Source of the DNA: Humidesulfovibrio sp.
GTDB lineage: Bacteria; Desulfobacterota; Desulfovibrionia; Desulfovibrionales; Desulfovibrionaceae
NCBI RefSeq assembly: GCF_031082295.1
Contig: NZ_JAVHLD010000012.1
Coordinates: forward strand, 1 to 64,000
Direction of reading: 5' to 3'
Length of the DNA: 64,000 nucleotides
Positions 54,466 to 64,000 of this stretch are shown piece by piece (position 1 is the stretch's first letter; each line of letters opens with the position of its first letter). Under the pieces are notes generated by a model. The model searched no databases. It was given only the letters and a program-made list of their open reading frames with translations, and was not told the DNA's origin. The position numbers and the translations under genes were made by a program.

Positions 54466-56213
54466 GCGTCTGGTCCTTCGGAATAGGTTGTGTCGAGCAG
54501 GGCCAGGCCCGCCGTCAGGTGCGCTTCCAGCCGCTGGGCCTGGGCCTCGATGTGCCGGGCGATCTCCTGGCGCGGGTGCATGCACTGCATCTTGTAGCGG
54601 TTGCCCGCAGCGCCCGCGCCCGCCGCTTCGGCCTGCGACGCGAGGCCCGAGCGCTTGCGGTGGCCCACCCTCAAGTGCCCCGTATACACGGCATTGGAGC
54701 CGGAATCCAGCATTCGCAGGTCACGCTCGAAATCATCGTACTGCGAGGGGCCGAGGGCCAGGGAGAAACCGCCGCCAGCGGCGTTCGGCGCGTGGATCGC
54801 CTCGCGCCGGAACAGGTGGCAGCAGCCCGTCACCGAGGCGCAGGGGCTCACAAAGTCGAACAGGCCCCAGTCCGGGCCTTGCAGATGCGCGTCGCAAAGC
54901 CGGAAGGGGTTGGGGGTCAGGCTCTGGAAGTCCAGGTCCGGGCGGTCGCCGTTTTCATCGCAGGGGGCGTCCGCCGGGATGACCAGGTGTCCGGCGACGT
55001 TCTGGAGCAGGTGCGGGGCGTGGTGGTCGGCCACCTTGCAGCCCACGACCCCGGCCTCCGGGTGCCGCCGCAGGGCCGCGCCCAGCCGTCCCAGCCAGTC
55101 GCGGGACAGAGCGACGTCGTCGTCTAGGTAGATGAGAACGTCGGCGGCCTTGGCCTCGGGCGTCGCGGCCAGCCAGTTGCGGGCCGCCGGCGCGCCGATG
55201 TTGATGGGCAGGGTCACGCGCAGCAGGTTTTCCCCCGCGCGGTTGGCCCAGGCGTCAAGCACCTGGGGAGTGGCGTCCGTGCTGCCGTTGTCCAGCACCA
55301 TGACCTTGGCGCCGTGCAGATCGGAATGAAGCAGGCTCGCCAGCGTGGCGTCCAGGTCCGCCGCCTTGTTCCAGGTGTACAGCATGATGAGCGCAGGCCC
55401 GGGCAGGGGCGCGAGCTCCCGGCGCAGGCCGCTTGCCGCGTCCGCAGCCACCTGTGCCAGATTGGCCTGCCAGGGCGCGGCCTTCAGGGCGCGCAGCAGG
55501 GGCGCGGCGGCGGCGGGCTCGTCGCCAGCGGCCAGCAGCGCAAGACCCGCGCGGGCGGGCGCGAAGCCCGGGCCGAAGAGTCCGTCGAGCGTGCGGAGGG
55601 AATCCAAGCAGGCGGCGGTGTCGCCGCGCAGGAAGGCCGCCTGGGCCTTCAGCGTTCCCGCCACGGGCGCCAGGGCGGGGGCCGCGTCCAAACCGCCCAA
55701 CGCCGTGGTCTCCAGGGCCGCGCGGACATCCGGCTCTGCGGCGTAGAGCGCCAGGGCCAGGGCCTTCTCGCGCCAGAACAGCGCCGTGGGGGCCTTCTGC
55801 ACCTGCACGGCCAGGAAGTCGGCCAGCTTCTGCGTGTCGCGCTGCTTGGCCAGGCGCTCGAAATAGGCCAGGCCTCCGTCCTTGGCTTCCGGCACGCGCC
55901 AGTTGTCCGCCACGGCGGCGAGGCCGGCGCGGGAGGCCTCGGGCAGCGGCAGCTCCGGGGCGGACAGGATCTCCGCCGCCAGCGGGCCGCTGAGCGGATT
56001 CTCGCCCCAGGCCCACAGCACCAGCTCCGCCGCCAGGGCGGTCAGGCGCGCGTGCTCGGACGGCTCCCCGGCCCCGCGCGCCAGCCCCAGGCACAAGGCC
56101 CCGGCCTGGGCAAGGTGCCGCCAGCCCGTGGACGAGAGCGCCAGCCGCCGCCGCACGGGCTCAGGCAGGGCGTCCCAGGCCCCGGTCAGGCTTTGGGCTA
56201 GCGGTGCTGACAT
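54462..56213 (-). CDS. Family 2 glycosyltransferase with helical N-terminal region
   Basis: 583 aa. The N-terminal 265 residues are Ala/Leu-rich helical repeats (TPR-like). The GT-A domain (about 270-500) has LIMLYTWNKAADLDATLASL, VLDNGSTDAT, IGAPAARNW and a DDDVAL catalytic DxD motif. It probably adds a sugar to a surface glycan in the cytoplasm. It overlaps the upstream deacetylase/GT4 gene by 16 bases and the downstream gene by 4. Confidence 0.87.
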   Translation of the reverse strand: MSAPLAQSLTGAWDALPEPVRRRLALSSTGWRHLAQAGALCLGLARGAGEPSEHARLTALAAELVLWAWGENPLSGPLAAEILSAPELPLPEASRAGLAAVADNWRVPEAKDGGLAYFERLAKQRDTQKLADFLAVQVQKAPTALFWREKALALALYAAEPDVRAALETTALGGLDAAPALAPVAGTLKAQAAFLRGDTAACLDSLRTLDGLFGPGFAPARAGLALLAAGDEPAAAAPLLRALKAAPWQANLAQVAADAASGLRRELAPLPGPALIMLYTWNKAADLDATLASLLHSDLHGAKVMVLDNGSTDATPQVLDAWANRAGENLLRVTLPINIGAPAARNWLAATPEAKAADVLIYLDDDVALSRDWLGRLGAALRRHPEAGVVGCKVADHHAPHLLQNVAGHLVIPADAPCDENGDRPDLDFQSLTPNPFRLCDAHLQGPDWGLFDFVSPCASVTGCCHLFRREAIHAPNAAGGGFSLALGPSQYDDFERDLRMLDSGSNAVYTGHLRVGHRKRSGLASQAEAAGAGAAGNRYKMQCMHPRQEIARHIEAQAQRLEAHLTAGLALLDTTYSEGPDA

Positions 56214-58381
56214 GGCGCGCCTTCCTCAAGGCCTGACAGGGACATCTCCGCCGCCACCTGCCGGGCCAGGTCCTCGATGGGCAGGGGCTCGAACAGTGCC
56301 TCGCCGAAATAGGTGCGCAGCAGGGTGAGGGTCTTGGCGGCGTTGCCCAGGTGCCGGGCCACCAGCCGCCGGTTGACACGGCCCATGCGCAGGCGCAGGG
56401 CGGGGTCCTCGGCCAGCCGCGCCACGGCGTCGGCCAGGCCGGGCACGTCCTCGGACGCCCGCACGAAGCCGTTGACGCCGTCGTGCACCAGTTCGGGCAT
56501 GCCGCCCACCTCGGTGACCACGGCGGGCAGCGAGCAGGCGAAGCCCTCCAGCAGCGCGTTGGGCAGGCTCTCCTGGCGCGAGGGCAGCACCAGGATGTCG
56601 GCGTCCCGCAGCTCGGCCAGCACGCCCGCGTGGGGCAGGTGTCCGGCCACGCGCAGGCGCAGGCGCAGCCCCGGCGTCACCAGTTCCTCGAAGGGCTTCA
56701 TGTTGCGCACCCCGGCGGCCACGAACTCCAGGTCGCGCACGCCGCGGGCCACCAGCTCCGCCGCAGCGCGCAGGAACACGTCGAAGCCTTTCGCGGGGGC
56801 CTCATTGCCCACGTAGAGCACCCGCGCGCCGCGCTTCTTGCGGGGCTGGCGCTCCGGCGGGAGCGTGCCGTTCTCCGGCAGAAAGGAGTTGTACACCAGC
56901 CGCAACCGGTTCCGGGGCACCTGGTATTTGCGCAGCACCTCCGCGCACTTGAGCGAGTTCACGGTGACGCCCTGCGCCGCCAGGCAGTACAGCGCGAAGA
57001 TGGTGTTGGGCGGGAAGATGACCCCGCGATTGACGAACAGGCTGAAGCGCGCGCCGCGCGCCTTGGCCAGGGCGGCGCTCTTGTAGGCCTTGGCGTGGAA
57101 GGTGTGCACCACATCGGCCTGCACGCGGGCCGCCAGCTCGGCCACGAAGGAGGCCGCGCGCACGTACTGCTTGAACCCGCCGAACTCCACCACCTCCACC
57201 GGGTTTTCGCCGGTGGCCAGGGGCACAAGCGCCGTGGCGATCTCCGAGCCGGGCGGGATCACCGCCGTGACGCGCAGGCCGCTTGCGCGCATGCCGAGGA
57301 TGTTGTTGACCATCTGGCGCGAGCCGCCGGAGAGCTTTTCGGAGTCGGTCATGTACAGCACGCTGGCGATTTCCGGGCGCTTGCGCAGGTACTTGAAGAA
57401 CAGCCGCGAGCTTAAGCTGCCCGAGTACATGCGCAGGCGGCTTTTGATCCACGCGCCGTTCTTGCTCTTGCCGACGCCTATCCGGTGGATGCGCATGGGA
57501 TTCGTGCCGGACACGTTGGCGCTGCGCTCCAGGGTGAAGGCGGCGGTGAACCCGGCCTCGCGCAGGCAGGCTTCCGACAGCGCGTCGAACTGGCCCCAGG
57601 GCCAGCAGAAATACTGCTCGTCGCCGTAGCCGTTCACCTCGCGGATGCGCGCGTAGCAGCGCCTGAAGTCCTCCAGGCAGAAGGCCCGGCGCTCGGCGTC
57701 GGAGCGGCGGCGGTAGTACAGCCCCCCCCCGGCCTCAAGGCCGCCCTCCGTGGGCCAGTAGCCGTTGTAGACGTAGGCGCTGCCGGTCTCGAACTGCGGC
57801 AGGGCGCTTGGCTCGCAGCCCTGGCGCTGCGCCGGGGTGTAAATGCCCCAGGCGCTCCAGTGGGCGTGGGCGTCGGCCTGGCTGCCGGTCTGGATGAGGC
57901 TGCGGAAGCAGCCCTGGTGCCGGGCGCTGTGGCCGTGCACCTCGAAGCCGAAGTCGTGGACCATGGCTCGCAGCTCGGCCTCGTTCATGAACTGCGAGAC
58001 GTCCCCGGCCTCCAGGGCGCGGCGGAAGGACTCCGGGGCGCTCAACAGCTCCGGGCCTCCGGCCTCCGGGGCGAGCTGGGGGCGCTTTTCGCCCGTGCCG
58101 ATGAAGTCCGTGACGCAGAAGAACACGCCGGTCATGGAATACTTGGCCAGAAGCGGCGCGGCGATGGTCCAGTTGGACAGGTGGCAGTCATCGAAGGTGA
58201 GCACGCAGGCCTTGCCCGGAACGGGGGCGTTCCCGCGCAGGCAGGCCAGCATCTCCCGCGCGGAGATGGTCCGGTAGCCCGCGTCGCGGATGGCCGCCAG
58301 GTGCTCCTCGAAGCGCTCGGGCGTGTGGCCGTCGGTCCGGCTCACGTTGTGGTAGCAAAACACTGGAATGCTGTGCGGCAC
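56198..58381 (-). CDS. Polysaccharide deacetylase fused to family 4 glycosyltransferase
   Basis: 727 aa if it starts at GTG behind GAGGGAG (VPHSIPVFCYHNVSRTDGH); a longer ATG start at 58450 has no signal. Residues about 1-320 are an NodB-type deacetylase: YHNV, LTFDDCHLSNW, FEVHGHSARHQG, and FCWPWGQFDALS. Residues about 325-710 are a GT-B glycosyltransferase: SGGSRQMVNNIL, HTFHAKAYKSA, YVGNEAPAKGFDVFL, VLPSRQESLPNALLEGFACS (the E-x7-E region). The fusion suggests coupled trimming and extension of one glycan. First gene of the operon; divergent from the sigma-54 activator. Confidence 0.88.
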   Translation of the reverse strand: MPHSIPVFCYHNVSRTDGHTPERFEEHLAAIRDAGYRTISAREMLACLRGNAPVPGKACVLTFDDCHLSNWTIAAPLLAKYSMTGVFFCVTDFIGTGEKRPQLAPEAGGPELLSAPESFRRALEAGDVSQFMNEAELRAMVHDFGFEVHGHSARHQGCFRSLIQTGSQADAHAHWSAWGIYTPAQRQGCEPSALPQFETGSAYVYNGYWPTEGGLEAGGGLYYRRRSDAERRAFCLEDFRRCYARIREVNGYGDEQYFCWPWGQFDALSEACLREAGFTAAFTLERSANVSGTNPMRIHRIGVGKSKNGAWIKSRLRMYSGSLSSRLFFKYLRKRPEIASVLYMTDSEKLSGGSRQMVNNILGMRASGLRVTAVIPPGSEIATALVPLATGENPVEVVEFGGFKQYVRAASFVAELAARVQADVVHTFHAKAYKSAALAKARGARFSLFVNRGVIFPPNTIFALYCLAAQGVTVNSLKCAEVLRKYQVPRNRLRLVYNSFLPENGTLPPERQPRKKRGARVLYVGNEAPAKGFDVFLRAAAELVARGVRDLEFVAAGVRNMKPFEELVTPGLRLRLRVAGHLPHAGVLAELRDADILVLPSRQESLPNALLEGFACSLPAVVTEVGGMPELVHDGVNGFVRASEDVPGLADAVARLAEDPALRLRMGRVNRRLVARHLGNAAKTLTLLRTYFGEALFEPLPIEDLARQVAAEMSLSGLEEGAPCQHR

Positions 58382-58525
58382 GCTGTACTCCCTCGCAAAA
58401 CGCCTACCAGACGCGGCCCACCCCGGCAAGGGCGCGGCGCACCACGACATTCGGCGGGCGCGCGGCAGCGGGAACGTTCATACGTCTATTGATAATATGC
58501 GCGGATAAGGCTACAAGCCAAAGAT

Positions 58526-60103
<1,578 letters not shown>

Positions 60104-60104
60104 G

Positions 60105-60215
60105 CACAGGCACCAGGGGCTCCGCCCCACTGGAGTCCGCCGGGAGCCGAGCCTCCGGCGGCCGGGGGAAATGATTTCCCCCCGACCCCCCCCATTTGGC
60201 CGCCGGAGGCATCTC
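60105..60215. repeat. Relative of the dispersed hairpin repeat, short form
   Basis: Contains CAGGGGCTCCGCCCCACTG, an inverted GCCGGGAG/CTCCGGC stem, GGGGGAAATGATTTCCCCCC and the closing GGCCGCCGGAGGCATCTC, shared with the copies at 33751 and 47999. The large 19-bp and TCTT-loop hairpins are missing. It follows the sigma-54 activator and precedes the photolyase. Confidence 0.55.
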
Positions 60216-60232
60216 TTTCCCAAGGAGTGTCC

Positions 60233-61570
60233 ATGCATCCCGCCCGCGCAAGGCTCATCCACAGCAGACCACAACAAGATGGCCCAGTGGTCTACTGGAT
60301 GCACCGCGAGCTGCGCGCGGCCGACAACTGGGCGCTGGCGCACGCGCTTGAACTGGCGCGGGAGCGCGGCAGGCCGTTGTGCGTGGCGTTCTGCCTGGCG
60401 CGGCATTTCGGCCAGGCCAGGCCGGAGCATTTCGCGTTTCTGGTGCGTGGCCTGCGGGAGACTGCGGCGGCGCTGGAGGCTCTCGGCATCCCTCTGGCGC
60501 TGCTGCGCGGCGAGCCCGGGCGCGAGATTCCTGCGTTCGCGCGGTCTGTCGGGGCCGGGCTGGTGGTCACCGACGCCGACCCCACGAAGCCCAAGCGGGC
60601 CTGGCTGGCCGAGGCCCTGCCGAGGCTGGACGCGCCGGTGGTGGAGGTGGACGGGCGCAACGTGGTTCCCGTCCGCGCGGCCTCTGACAAGCGCGAGTAC
60701 ATGGCCCGCACCCTGCGGCCAAAGATCCAGCGCCTGCTGCCGGAGTTCCTGGACGAGTTCCCGGCCCTGGCGCCGCACCCGGTCGCGTGGGACGCGCCCC
60801 TGCCGCGAGCGGACTGGGAGGCGCTGAGCGCTGAGTTCGGCCCGCCACCCAAAGCCTTCGCGCCGGGGGAGGCCGCTGCCCAGGCCCGCCTGGACGCGTT
60901 TCTGCGCGACGGCCTGCCGCGCTATGCCGATGACCGCAACACGCCGGTGGAGCCGGCCTGCTCGCTGCTCTCGCCGTACCTGCACTTCGGCCAGCTTTCC
61001 GCCCAGCGGGTGGCGCTCAAAGTGCTGGCGGCCAGGAACGTTCCGGCCGAGGCCCGCGACGGTTTTCTGGAGCAGCTCATCGTGCGGCGCGAACTGGCCG
61101 AGAATTTCTGCCTGCACACCCCGGACTACGACACGCCGGAGGCCTTCCCGGCCTGGGCGGCGGCCACGCTGGCAAAGCACCAGGACGACCCGCGTCCGCA
61201 CCTGGCCAGCGAGGCCGAGCTGGAGGCCGGTGATACGCCGGACCCGCTTTGGAACGCGGCCCAGCGTCAACTGCTGGCCACCGGGCACATGCACGGCTGG
61301 CTCAGGATGTACTGGGCCAAGCAGATTCTGCTGTGGTCGCCGGACGCGGCCACGGCGCTGGCGCGCTGCCTGCGGCTCAACGACGCGCTGTCGCTCGATG
61401 GCCGCGACGTGAACGGGTACGCGGGGATGGCCTGGAGCATCGGCGGGGTGCACGACAGGCCCTGGCCGGAGCGGCCAGTGTTCGGGACCGTGCGCAGCAT
61501 GACGCTCTCCGGCGCGCGCCGGAAGTTCGACGTGGCGGCCTTCGTGGAGCGCTGGTCGATCGGGCTTTAA
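60233..61570 (+). CDS. phr: Class II CPD photolyase
   Basis: 445 aa, start at ATG behind AAGGAG (MHPARARLIHSRPQQDGPVV); a GTG two codons earlier is possible. N-terminal antenna-type domain with VVYWMHRELRAADNWAL, and FAD-binding C-terminal domain with LSPYLHFGQLSAQRVAL, RRELAENFCLH, MHGWLRMYWAKQILLWS and DGRDVNGYAGMAWSIGG. These blocks are those of class II photolyases. It repairs cyclobutane pyrimidine dimers with light. Its TAA stop overlaps the selD stop on the other strand. Confidence 0.93.
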   Translation: MHPARARLIHSRPQQDGPVVYWMHRELRAADNWALAHALELARERGRPLCVAFCLARHFGQARPEHFAFLVRGLRETAAALEALGIPLALLRGEPGREIPAFARSVGAGLVVTDADPTKPKRAWLAEALPRLDAPVVEVDGRNVVPVRAASDKREYMARTLRPKIQRLLPEFLDEFPALAPHPVAWDAPLPRADWEALSAEFGPPPKAFAPGEAAAQARLDAFLRDGLPRYADDRNTPVEPACSLLSPYLHFGQLSAQRVALKVLAARNVPAEARDGFLEQLIVRRELAENFCLHTPDYDTPEAFPAWAAATLAKHQDDPRPHLASEAELEAGDTPDPLWNAAQRQLLATGHMHGWLRMYWAKQILLWSPDAATALARCLRLNDALSLDGRDVNGYAGMAWSIGGVHDRPWPERPVFGTVRSMTLSGARRKFDVAAFVERWSIGL

Positions 61571-62646
61571 CGCAGGAGCAGGGACGGGCCGCCGGGACGG
61601 CAGTCAACCACGCGGCCGATGCACACGGACAGGTCGCCGGAGGCCTCAAGCATGGCCTGGGCATCGGCCAGCTTGTCCTGCGACACGCCGAGGATGAGCC
61701 CGCCCGAGGTCTGGGCGTCGAAGACCAGCGCCACGCGCAGGTCGTCCAGGCCGGGAGCCCGGTGCGCGCGCGGCATGTAGTGGTTCAGGTTGCACACGCT
61801 GCCGCCGGGCAAAAGCCCCAGCGCCGCAAGCTCCAGCGCCTCGGGGAAGAAGGGCACGGCCGCGAGGTCGAGCTCCGCGCAGACGCCGCTCGACTGCGCC
61901 ATCTCCAGCAAGTGCCCGCCCAGGCCAAAGCCCGTGACGTCGGTGGCGGCCTTGAGCCCCAACTCGCGGATCACGGCGGCCCCGCCTCGATTCAGCCGGG
62001 CGCACCATTGCAGCAGCAGCGCTTCGAGCGCCTCCGCGCCGGGCCGACCGGCCTTCACGGCGGTGGCCAGCACCCCGGTGCCGATGGGCTTTGTCAGCAC
62101 CAGGGCGTCACCGGGCTTTAGCCCACGGTTGGTGGCGATCTTGTCGGGGTCGATGACGCCGGACACGGACAGCCCGTACTTGATCTCCGGGTCTTCCACG
62201 CTGTGGCCGCCGCAGAGCACCGCCCCGGCCTCATGGATCTTGGAGAGCCCGCCCTTGAGGATGGCGCCCAGGACCTCCGGCGGCATGTTGCGCGCCGGGA
62301 AGCAGCACACGTTCATGGCGGTCAGCGGCTCGCCGCCCACGGCGTACACGTCGGAAAGGGAATTGGCGGCGGCTATCTGCCCGAACTGGAAGGGGTCGTC
62401 CACCACGGGCGTCAGGAAGTCGACGGTCTGGACCAATGCCATGCCGGGCGGAAAGCGCACCACCACGGCGTCCTCGTTGCCGCCGCGCGGCCCCGAGAGA
62501 ATGCGTTCGTCCTGGCCGACAACCAGGCCCTTGAGTATCCGCTCCAGGTCCCCTGGAGCCACCTTGGCGGCTCAACCGGCGGCGCGTACGCCCTGGGTCA
62601 GCCGGACTTTTTGCGGTGCTGCGGGAAATGCGGAGAATGACTGCAT
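61567..62646 (-). CDS. selD: Selenophosphate synthetase SelD, a selenoprotein (UGA = Sec)
   Basis: The frame continues upstream of the obvious ATG-less segment through an in-frame TGA (62574-62572) to an ATG at 62646 behind AGGGA. The product begins MQSFSAFPAAPQKVRL and reads RAAG-U-AAKVAPGDLERIL around the TGA, exactly where SelD has its catalytic Cys or Sec; the usual Lys follows three residues later. Right after TGA, GAGCCGCC can pair with GGTGGCTC, a bacterial SECIS-like hairpin. Downstream are NEDAVVV, TVDFLTPVVDDP, AANSLSDVYAVGG and TDVTGFGLGGHL. Total 359 aa with Sec. It makes selenophosphate for selenocysteine and needs SelA/SelB/SelC elsewhere. Confidence 0.93.
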
Positions 62647-62800
62647 GGGTAATCCCTACCAGAACAGGCGTGCACAGCCAAGGGAAATCCGTGTATCTGC
62701 GATAGATAGTTTCGATAGTTGATTTCCGGGGCAGATTGTTCCCGGCACGCAAGATGCATCGACCTGGGCAGCGCGGCTCAATGTCGCGCGGGAGGCACCC

Positions 62801-63016
62801 ATGATCCGTCATCGTTGTGCAGCCTGCGGGCACCATATCAATCGCACCGACCATCTCTTCGAGGACTCGGACGGCACCCTGTGCGCGGCCTGCCTGACGC
62901 GCCTGGCGCCCGGCCGCGGGCCCGAAAAAGGAGCACGCCGCTGCGCTCCGGCTCCGCTGGCGCCCGCCTGGGCCATGCTGCCGGACCTCGCCTTCCGGCG
63001 GCAGGAACAAGGCTAA
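62801..63016 (+). CDS. Small zinc-ribbon protein, 71 aa
   Basis: ATG behind GGGAGG. CAACGHH and CAACL form a likely four-Cys zinc site (CxxC-x~20-CxxC) in the first 35 residues, with a basic, Pro-rich tail. Short stand-alone zinc ribbons of this kind often bind nucleic acid or protein. Family not recognised. A strong terminator follows. Confidence 0.65.
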   Translation: MIRHRCAACGHHINRTDHLFEDSDGTLCAACLTRLAPGRGPEKGARRCAPAPLAPAWAMLPDLAFRRQEQG

Positions 63017-63051
63017 CGCCCCTCCGGCAAAACGTCGCCACGCCAACGCCA

Positions 63052-63089
63052 CAAGGCCCGGCCTCCCGTTCAGGGAAGGCCGGGCCTTG
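63052..63089. terminator. Bidirectional terminator
   Basis: Perfect 13-bp stem CAAGGCCCGGCCT (63052-63064) / AGGCCGGGCCTTG (63077-63089) between the plus-strand zinc protein and the minus-strand PEGA lipoprotein. Confidence 0.75.
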
Positions 63090-63126
63090 CGCGTTTGGGG
63101 CCGCTCCCCTCGGGGGGGGGGCGCCG

Positions 63127-63567
63127 CTACTTTTCCGGCGCCAGGTCCTGGTTCTTTTCGGCGTTCTTGGCGGCATCCTCCAGCACGCGCTTGAGCACGC
63201 CGATGCCCATGCCCACGGCGGTGTCCACCACCTTGCCGGTGTCGCGCACGTCCACCTCATCGGGCTTGTACAGCCGCACGGTGACGATCTCCGGGCTCAA
63301 GGCCGAGCCCCCGCCGGACGCGGCGACGGGACGCACCGGGATGTCCTTCTGGCCGTAGCCTTCCTTGATGATGGTCAGCAGGTGGTTCTGGCCGGTGGCC
63401 ATCTCCACGCTGCACGGGGTGGCGGCGCAGATCTGCTGGCCGTCCAGGTAGACCAGCGCGCCGCTCGGGTCGGTGCTCACGGGAACCTTCTGGGTGGTCA
63501 CGCAGCCGCCCAGCAGCGCGATGGCGAAAACGGCTGCGAGCAGGCGGGGAGACAGGGAACGCGGCAT
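63127..63567 (-). CDS. PEGA-domain lipoprotein, 146 aa
   Basis: Start at ATG behind CGGAGG (MPRSLSPRLLAAVFAIALL). Lipobox LLGGC at about residue 22 gives a lipid-modified Cys. The PEGA-like segment VPVSTDPSGALVYLDGQQIC, then TPCSVEMATGQNHLLTIIKEGY, spans about 30-75; such domains bind cell-envelope partners. A helical C-terminus follows (VGMGIGVLKRVLEDAAKNAE). It follows the caspase-like gene by 79 bases on the same strand. Confidence 0.82.
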   Translation of the reverse strand: MPRSLSPRLLAAVFAIALLGGCVTTQKVPVSTDPSGALVYLDGQQICAATPCSVEMATGQNHLLTIIKEGYGQKDIPVRPVAASGGGSALSPEIVTVRLYKPDEVDVRDTGKVVDTAVGMGIGVLKRVLEDAAKNAEKNQDLAPEK

Positions 63568-63646
63568 GGGGCCTCCGGTCGTTGGTTGGGGATGCGTGCT
63601 CGTCATTTAACCCTTCGCGCCGCGGGCCACAAGCCCCCTGCCGGGC

Positions 63647-64000
63647 CTAGCGCGCAAGCTCCTTGAAGGTGAAGTCCCCGGTGAGGGAGCTGGACTCCCA
63701 GGGCACCTGCTTCTCGTGGGTCTCGCCCAGCACGCCGATGCGCACCCGCTTGAACATCTCCTCGATGGGCAGACCGGGCGTGCGCATGTGCTTGAGGAGC
63801 TGGCCGGTGTACACGCCGTTCTTGCCGCCGCCGTCGGCCGCCACAGAGTCCGGGGCCGTGGCGTAGGCCACGATGGACCCCCTGGGCGCGTCCATCTTGG
63901 CCAGCCCTTCCTGGGCGGAGCGGAACCCGCGCGAGTACGGGTTGTTGCGGCAGGCGTCGAGGATGACGATGTTCAGCTGGTTGCCAGCGTTCTCCATGCG
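63647..64000 (-). CDS. Caspase-like (peptidase C14) protein, truncated by window edge
   Basis: Only the C-terminal 117 residues are in the window; the frame runs off the end. It has NIVILDACRNNPYSRGF with the catalytic Cys of the p20 subunit, then GSIVAYATAPDSVAADGGGKNGVYTGQLLKHM and IEEMFKRVRIGV, as in bacterial caspase-family proteins. The His of the dyad would lie upstream, outside. Its PEGA lipoprotein neighbour suggests an envelope-linked pair. Substrate unknown. Confidence 0.83.
   Translation of the reverse strand, partial: RMENAGNQLNIVILDACRNNPYSRGFRSAQEGLAKMDAPRGSIVAYATAPDSVAADGGGKNGVYTGQLLKHMRTPGLPIEEMFKRVRIGVLGETHEKQVPWESSSLTGDFTFKELAR

Overview
The window looks like chromosome of a GC-rich Gram-negative anaerobe, most likely a sulfate-reducing deltaproteobacterium of the Desulfovibrio group. 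The reasons are a fused ispDF gene, a selenocysteine-containing SelD, a DUF362/2[4Fe-4S] protein, a heptose adenylyltransferase, class A RNase P RNA and overall codon use. The genus is an inference; no rRNA lies in the window.

Bases 1-7560 are an accessory island. It opens inside a large serine recombinase and carries several proteins I do not recognise, a Ser/Asp-repeat membrane protein and a decayed DNA-binding gene. Its most unusual content is a structured non-coding stretch (about 3885-4600, minus strand). This has a recognisable group II intron domain V and VI placed BEFORE a GUGCG-starting domain I-IV-like region, which is the order expected of a circularly permuted group II intron. At the island edge (7564-9513) a PHP/glycosyltransferase gene is fused in frame to the tail of a chemotaxis receptor. 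IS5-family remnants follow.

Bases 11557-28333 are a phosphorus-acquisition district. It holds ptxABCD (phosphite import and NAD-dependent phosphite oxidation), pstSCA, a convergent pstB-phoU pair, phoB, an EAL-GGDEF cyclic-di-GMP protein and a Tat-exported alkaline phosphatase. Upstream of ptxA, pstS, pstB, the EAL-GGDEF gene and the phosphatase I find CGTCACA-like heptamers repeated every 11 nt, as in PhoB boxes. I therefore infer one Pho regulon that includes phosphite use and c-di-GMP turnover. An Nramp metal transporter operon (23600-26359) with a membrane-less MgtE-N/CBS protein is embedded in it.

Bases 28761-45592 carry an FtsX/ABC export pair, rsgA, an orphan MacB-like permease, the amtB-glnB-glnD nitrogen-sensing operon, a Sel1-repeat protein, two Hsp20 genes, a DUF362 ferredoxin and a CBS protein. 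Bases 45662-53080 are housekeeping: radA, fabD, a radical SAM protein, ispDF, rnpB, a zinc-ribbon coiled-coil protein, a NIF3-family protein and tRNA-Met. Bases 53169-58381 are a tightly overlapping envelope-glycan operon. The window ends with a sigma-54 activator that has a pseudo-receiver, a class II photolyase, selenoprotein SelD, a small zinc protein, and a PEGA lipoprotein next to a caspase-like protein cut by the window edge.

Two long copies of a dispersed multi-hairpin element (33751-34155 and 47999-48313) have compensatory changes in their stems. Shorter relatives lie near 28716 and 60105.
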